Shown piece after piece: positions 6,799 to 10,888 of a stretch of DNA of 10,888 bases (positions are counted from its first letter, which is position 1; every line of letters begins with the position of its first letter). The DNA comes from JAYZDP01 sp036337765 (lineage in GTDB: Bacteria > Acidobacteriota > Thermoanaerobaculia > Multivoradales > Multivoraceae), in the NCBI GenBank assembly GCA_036337765.1, contig JAYZDP010000023.1, positions 1 to 10,888 on the forward strand, written 5' to 3'. The position numbers and the translations under genes are program-made. A model generated the notes under the pieces. That model saw only the letters and a program-made list of their open reading frames with translations. It was not told where the DNA came from and made no database searches.

Positions 6799-8568
6799 TT
6801 ATGGCTCTGTCGAGGCTTCCGTGCCGATGGATTCGCCCGATTGGGCGCGATTCGCCTCCTCAGCCCCTCGCTGGGCGTTGATCTGGCCGGGATGCAAGTC
6901 GAGCGCCTTCTCGAAGTGGCTCAGCGCCTCGTCACCGTGGCCGGCTCGAAGCGCCGCGTAGCCTCTGAGGGTCCACGATCTGGCGCTGCGGGGGTCGAGC
7001 TCGACGACTTGGGCTGCCTGTGCCTCGGCGGTCTCGAAGTTGCCGGCGCGGAGCGTTCGCGCGGCCATCGCGCGTGCGCCCGACACGAAGGTCTCTACCA
7101 GGTGGGTCTGGCCCTCACGCCATTTGAACACTTCCATGTACTCGGGTTCGGCCACCGCGAGGAAGATCGCGTCAGCATTGTCGACCTCGAGCCAGTTGCG
7201 CAGCACCGCCACGTGCGTAACCCGGCTGCGGGAGAAGAGATCCGAGAGGTAGGAGGGGTAGCCGGGAGTGTTGAGGTGGACCGTGGCCTCGGGCAAGGTC
7301 AGACCGACGACGTCGACCACCTTGCGTCCCGAGTAGAACGCGATTGCACCGATGTCATGGGTCGCAACGACGGCGTCCGACGGGGTGTTCTCGGCGAGCC
7401 AGCGACCCGTTCGCTCGTGGCGATCGTGGTGGTAGGCGGAGTAGAAGGTGAACTCGCCAGTGGCCTTCCCGAAGGCGTTGACCTGCAGCCCGAGGGCCGA
7501 CACCAGCCCGACAACGACGAGCGCCCGCGACATCAAGGCCCCCTCCCGACCTAGCGACGCGAGCCATGAAGACGCCTGTCTAAGGCCGGCGACGCCCAAT
7601 AGCGCGACCGCAGGCAGAGCGGGAAGGAGATAGCGGTCGAATCGATGGGCGAACGGGAGCATCGCGACGTAGGCGATCGGTAGCGCCACCCACCAGCCCA
7701 CTTCGAGGGCGAACGTTGCGCGCTTTCTCCCGACTAGGTGCCAGGCACATATCGCGACCGCGACGAGGGCCAGGGGCGTGAGGATCATCCAGGCGTCGAC
7801 CGTGAAGGCTCCCACCACCTCTTCCCGAAGGAACGTGCCGCGGGGGCGGTTGCGGTAGTAGGCGGTCTTGGCGGCGAAGGTGTTTGGCAGCCAGGTACCG
7901 CCGAGCAGCCGGTTGAAGAGAAACCAGGCCATCGCCACCGCAGCGCCTGGCAGCAGTGCTGCCAGGTTCGCGTCGGGGGACGCGCCTGTACCCTCGGCGC
8001 GACTCCAGGTGCGCGCGAGCACCTGGTCGACGGTGACCACGGCCGCCAGGATCAGCGCATCGGGCCGGAGCCAGAGTGCAGCGGCTAACGCCAGGCTCAC
8101 GAGACCCTGGCGCCCCGCGGCACGCGCCGCGAAGACCCCTGCGACTGCGGCGAGAAACCACGGCGTCTCCATGCCGGCGGCGGCCAGCGTCCCGATTCGG
8201 CGGTCGATCGCCAGCAGCAGTGCCGCAGCCAGCGCCCAGGGTAGGCTGTCGAGACGGCGCCGCGCCCACAGCACGAACAATGCGAGAAAGGTGCCCTGGC
8301 CCGCGAGGCCGAGTGCGTAGCTGAGGAGCTTCTCGTTGTCGACGAGGAGCATCCCGGCGGCCACGGCGAGGGTGTAGAGAGGCGCGGTCGAGCCCTGGGT
8401 CGAGGGATCTCCAGGGAAGTAGGCGAACTCGCCGTGCTCCGCCAGAACGCGGGCGTAACTGAGATGGATCCAGGCGTCGTCGAGCGGAAAGCCGTGTGTA
8501 CCGTTGCGCGCGAAGGCTTGAAAGATCAGGGTGGCGGAAAAGGCGACGCCGACCGCGACTACGGCCAC
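6799..8568 (-). CDS. GT-C-fold polytopic glycosyltransferase with C-terminal TPR repeats
   Basis: A 589-residue membrane protein. After one N-terminal helix comes a periplasmic loop with the acidic pair Asp30/Asp31 (FPLDDAWIHLSYAR) and a QGSTAPLYTL block, the layout of GT-C transferases that use polyprenyl-phosphate sugars, of the AftB/protein-O-mannosyltransferase-like kind. Many hydrophobic helices follow, plus LPNTFAAK (about 228-234), a recurring motif of this group, RYLLPALP (312-319) and a soluble part with DIGAIAFYSGRKVVDVVGL (405-423). Residues about 500-575 form roughly two TPR units (AQVVELDPRSA, HFEKALDLHPGQ), probably for protein contacts. It likely transfers a sugar to a lipid, polysaccharide or protein on the outer face of the inner membrane; donor and acceptor are unknown. 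The start is GTG 8568: an in-frame TAG lies at 8620-8622 and no ATG/GTG/TTG occurs between. No good ribosome site is visible, so this start is less certain. Likely co-transcribed with the amidase downstream. Confidence 0.8.
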   Translation of the reverse strand: MAVVAVGVAFSATLIFQAFARNGTHGFPLDDAWIHLSYARVLAEHGEFAYFPGDPSTQGSTAPLYTLAVAAGMLLVDNEKLLSYALGLAGQGTFLALFVLWARRRLDSLPWALAAALLLAIDRRIGTLAAAGMETPWFLAAVAGVFAARAAGRQGLVSLALAAALWLRPDALILAAVVTVDQVLARTWSRAEGTGASPDANLAALLPGAAVAMAWFLFNRLLGGTWLPNTFAAKTAYYRNRPRGTFLREEVVGAFTVDAWMILTPLALVAVAICAWHLVGRKRATFALEVGWWVALPIAYVAMLPFAHRFDRYLLPALPAVALLGVAGLRQASSWLASLGREGALMSRALVVVGLVSALGLQVNAFGKATGEFTFYSAYHHDRHERTGRWLAENTPSDAVVATHDIGAIAFYSGRKVVDVVGLTLPEATVHLNTPGYPSYLSDLFSRSRVTHVAVLRNWLEVDNADAIFLAVAEPEYMEVFKWREGQTHLVETFVSGARAMAARTLRAGNFETAEAQAAQVVELDPRSARSWTLRGYAALRAGHGDEALSHFEKALDLHPGQINAQRGAEEANRAQSGESIGTEASTEP

Positions 8569-8702
8569 GATGCAAGCCCGACGAGCGCCCCCGTTCAGCG
8601 TTTCACCCCCGCGGAGAGTCTAGTGCACGCCCCGCGCTCGAAGTGCGTCGCAACACCGAGAACCCACTATCCGGGTCCTCGCTGGCGTATTCTCTCGCCG
8701 CG
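8569..8702. promoter_or_regulatory. Divergent intergenic region between glycosyltransferase and exonuclease III
   Basis: These 134 bases separate two divergent genes. On the plus strand TATTCT at 8688-8693 is a fair -10 box, but it would put the transcription start almost at the ATG (8703) and has no matching -35. On the minus strand TAGACT (8617-8622) is a weak -10 candidate for the glycosyltransferase. No clear operator or hairpin is seen. Confidence 0.3.
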
Positions 8703-9476
8703 ATGCGCGTCGCCACGTGGAACATCAACGGTCTGAGAGCGCGGCTCGACTTTCTGCTGCACTGGTTGAACGCTCGCCAACCGGACGTGGTCGGCCTACA
8801 GGAGCTGAAGCTCGAGGACGAGAAGTTCCCGCGCGACGAGCTCGCTGCCGCCGGCTACCGGGTGGCTACCCATGGCCAGAAGAGCTGGAACGGCGTGGCG
8901 GTGGTGACCCGCGAGCCCGCCGAAGTCGTTCAGGTAGGCCTACCCGGCCAGGAGGAGCTGGGGGCGCGGCTCCTCACCGTGAAGGTCTCCGACCTCGTCT
9001 TTACGACCGTCTACTGCCCGAATGGCAAGAACGTCGAGCACGAGGACTATCCCCGCAAGTTGGCCTGGTACGAGAGCCTGGGTGAGCATCTGGCGTCCAA
9101 CCACGATCCGGACCAGCCGGGGATTCTGTGCGGCGACTTCAACATCTGCCCGGCCGCCATCGACAGCTGGAACGAGTCGTCCCTGACCGGGCACATCTTC
9201 CACACCGAAGCCGAGCGTGAGCGTTTCTCGAGCCTGCTGAACTGGGGTTACGTCGACCTGTTCCGGCATCTCCATCCCGATCTGCAGAAGTTCAGCTGGT
9301 GGGACTATCGGGCCGGGGCGTTTCACAAGAACATGGGCCTGCGCATCGACTTTCTGCTCGGCACGAGGCCGGTGAGCGAACGCGTCGAAACGGTCGAGAC
9401 CGATCGTGACTACCGCAAGAAGAAGGATGGCCTGATCGCGTCTGACCACGCGCCGGTCATCGCCGAGCTGCGCTAG
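8703..9476 (+). CDS. xthA: Exodeoxyribonuclease III (AP endonuclease)
   Basis: A 257-residue EEP-superfamily nuclease close to E. coli exonuclease III (268). It cuts DNA 5' of abasic sites, removes blocked 3' ends and degrades duplex DNA 3'-5' in base-excision repair, using Mg2+. Visible active-site motifs in order: WNINGLRAR (Asn7), LQELK (metal-binding Glu34), TVYCPNG (Tyr104), GDFNICP (Asp145, Asn147), WWDYRAGAFHKNMGLRIDF (199-217) and SDHAP (Asp248, His249). I place the start at ATG 8703, which gives the family N-terminus MRVATWNINGLR. The frame is open 69 codons further upstream, but that part is arginine-rich and lies in the divergent promoter region. No Shine-Dalgarno sequence precedes the ATG. 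The TAG stop overlaps the convergent permease stop. Cytoplasmic, probably transcribed alone. Confidence 0.95.
   Translation: MRVATWNINGLRARLDFLLHWLNARQPDVVGLQELKLEDEKFPRDELAAAGYRVATHGQKSWNGVAVVTREPAEVVQVGLPGQEELGARLLTVKVSDLVFTTVYCPNGKNVEHEDYPRKLAWYESLGEHLASNHDPDQPGILCGDFNICPAAIDSWNESSLTGHIFHTEAERERFSSLLNWGYVDLFRHLHPDLQKFSWWDYRAGAFHKNMGLRIDFLLGTRPVSERVETVETDRDYRKKKDGLIASDHAPVIAELR
9473..9476. other. Overlapping convergent stop codons in palindromic CTAG
   Basis: CTAG supplies TAG to the exonuclease (9474-9476, plus) and TAG to the permease (9475-9473, minus). The two genes thus overlap by 4 nt tail to tail, leaving no space for an intergenic terminator. Confidence 0.9.
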
Positions 9477-10519
9477 CCGTCGGCCCGGGTGCGCTCCCGC
9501 CGCCCGGCCCGAGTCCAGCGTGGCAGCTCGTTGAGCAGCAGGTTGAGCACCACGCTCGTCCCTACCGCGAGAACGATCGAGTTGGTCACCAATAGCCGCA
9601 GTCCGAGCGGGAGCGAGGCGAGCGCGCCCTCGGGGAGCCCGCCTGCCAGGTAGGGGGGCAGCGACAGCGCGAGCACCAGCGTCACCCCGACGACGGCGGT
9701 GTTGGCAGCCGTCGGAGTGACCGAGCCGAGGAGCCGAATGCCGGAGATGACGATGCTGCCGCAGATCAGCAGGAAGACGCCTCCGAGAACCGAGCGTGGC
9801 ATGGCGACGAGCAGCGCGCCCACCTTCGGCGAAAGGCCGTAGAGGATCAGCACTCCGGCCGCGATTCGGACGACGAATCGGCTCGCCACTCGGGTGGTGG
9901 CGATGATGCCGATGTTCTGGGTGAAGCTCGTGCAGGGTAGCCCACCGAGCAGCGTCGCCAAGGAGCTTCCGAGTCCCTCTGCGAAGATACCGCGCGACAT
10001 GTGTCGCACCCGGTAGGGCTCTCGCGACACGGCGCAGGTGGCCGCGTAGTCGCCGAGCGACTCGACGATCGAGCCCAGGTAGCCGACCACGACCACCAGG
10101 ATCGCGGAGATCGAGAACTCCCAGCCGAAGCCGGGCGCGCCCCACGGTGCGAGACGCGGCAGCTCGATCCACGGCTTCGAGGCCACCAACGACCAGTTGA
10201 CCCGCCCCGACAGTCCGCCGGCGCCGATGCCGACCGTCCATATGGCGATGAAGACCGCTGCTCGTCCGACGATCCCTCCGGCCACCGACGAGAGGCGCAC
10301 CTGCAGAAAGAACATCAGCGCGAGGGCGCCGCCTGCGAACAGCAGGTTCGGGGATGACCCGTCGCTGACGGTCAGCCGCACGGCCAGCCCGCCGAGAGAT
10401 AGCCCGATGGAGACGATCACGACGCCGGAGACCGCGGGTGGAAGCAGGCGGCGTAGGGTGCCGAGCAGACCCGATGCGCCGATCACCATTTCGACGATGC
10501 CACCGGCGAAGGCCGCTCC

Positions 10520-10522
10520 CTA
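10520..10522 (-). other. Internal amber (TAG) codon in the NCS2 permease frame
   Basis: Context on the minus strand is GTC ATG TAG GGA GCG. The same frame is open on both sides and encodes one continuous NCS2 protein, so there is no frameshift. Relatives often have Tyr before GA at this point (an inference from memory), which would need a single change of TAC or TAT to TAG. TAG is a genuine stop elsewhere in the window (positions 3960, 9474 and 9475), so general recoding is unlikely. Confidence 0.85.
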
Positions 10523-10888
10523 CATGACGACGGCCCCTGCCTGTCCGGCCAGCGGCGTGAGCGTGCCGTTCAACGTCGCCGACGGTCCCTGGATGATCGG
10601 CCGGCGGTTGCCGATCGTCGTCTGCAACAAAGTGGCGACTCCCATCGCGAAGAGCACGTAGTTGATGAACCGCGCCTGGTCGGAGGCGTCGAGACCGAGG
10701 GCAGCGGCGACGGCAAGTGGCAGGATGAAAGGGGAGATATCGACCAGCGTGTGCTGCCAGCCGTATAGCAGCGACTCCCCCAGCGTCGGAGGGCGCTCCT
10801 CGATGCCGTAGATCGGCTCGGGGAGATCACTCTCGGGCCCTTCCCAGACCAGGTCGTCGGACGTCTTGGAGCGCGCCATGCGCGCGAT

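Larger units (their letters stand above)
9473..10879 (-). pseudogene. NCS2 (nucleobase:cation symporter-2) permease interrupted by in-frame TAG
   Basis: Read through one internal TAG, this is a 468-codon NCS2/COG2233 permease, almost the length of E. coli XanQ (466), an inner-membrane importer of purines or pyrimidines. The first part (119 residues) has a polar N-terminus, YGIEERPPTLGESLLYG, and the signature QGPS at 97-100. Codon 120 is TAG; the same frame resumes with GAAFAGGIVEM and continues for 338 more residues from Met131. The binding-site region is intact: VESLGDY (Glu273), AEGLG (Glu301) and TSFTQNIG (Gln321, Asn322). These sit at nearly the positions of XanQ Glu272, Asp304, Gln324 and Asn325, so a xanthine/urate-type substrate is favoured over uracil. 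The Gln/Asn pair supports this, but substrate remains inference. Either it is a recent nonsense pseudogene or the base is a sequencing error. ATG 10879 lies 9 nt from the window edge and the frame stays open upstream, so the true start could be outside. Confidence 0.8.

Noticed and set aside
7580..8575. 331-codon minus-strand frame inside the glycosyltransferase gene
   Set aside because: Very Arg-rich, no hydrophobic segments or motifs; the other frame carries the DD, LPNTFAAK and TPR features.
8496..8702. 69-codon N-terminal extension of exonuclease III
   Set aside because: The Arg-rich extension is unlike the family, which starts at MRVATWNINGLR; it lies in the divergent promoter region and overlaps the glycosyltransferase start.
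8940..10241. 433-codon minus-strand open frame spanning exonuclease III and the permease
   Set aside because: It is antisense to the exonuclease and out of frame with the permease, and its product is Arg/Ala/Gly-rich without motifs. GC-rich coding DNA commonly leaves such frames open.
9473..10522. TAG as a sense codon (pyrrolysine or reassigned amber) in the permease
   Set aside because: TAG ends the amidase at 3960, the exonuclease at 9474 and the permease itself at 9475, and NCS2 proteins have no known pyrrolysine role. Mutation or sequencing error is simpler.

Overview
This window is ordinary, densely packed chromosomal DNA from a GC-rich Gram-negative bacterium. The Gram-negative call rests on lpxD (lipid A synthesis), a twin-arginine lipoprotein signal and an E. 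coli-like MsrA. The wording of the receiver/ATPase protein and the mix of amidases and membrane proteins recall Myxococcota, other deltaproteobacterial lineages or Planctomycetes. That placement is impression only; nothing here fixes the phylum. I see no RNA gene, insertion sequence, CRISPR array, phage gene or integration scar.

Layout: (1) 1-805, minus: lpxD, whose 3' end lies outside the window. (2) 806-976: a divergent intergenic region with a 12-bp perfect palindrome. (3) 977-5232, plus: a tightly spaced four-gene run made of a receiver domain fused to an RsbW-like ATPase, msrA, a cytoplasmic amidase-signature amidase and an MFS exporter. The first three genes are joined by 4-nt stop/start overlaps (ATGA, GTGA) and the fourth follows after 10 nt. 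(4) 8568-5241, minus: a GT-C-type membrane glycosyltransferase with C-terminal TPRs, then 22 nt later a second amidase carrying a Tat plus lipobox signal. This pair converges on the MFS gene with only 8 nt between stops. (5) 8569-8702: a short divergent intergenic region. (6) 8703-9476, plus: exonuclease III. (7) 10879-9473, minus: an NCS2 nucleobase permease interrupted by one in-frame TAG. Its final stop overlaps the exonuclease stop through the palindrome CTAG.

The plus-strand run may form a stress- or signal-responsive unit: a regulator, a protein-repair enzyme (MsrA), an amide hydrolase and an efflux pump. The substrates of both amidases, the pump and the glycosyltransferase cannot be read from sequence. 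The most notable points are the amber codon in an otherwise full-length permease, the receiver/ATPase fusion heading an msrA operon, and the cytoplasmic/exported amidase pair around an exporter. I did not find a convincing previously undescribed system.
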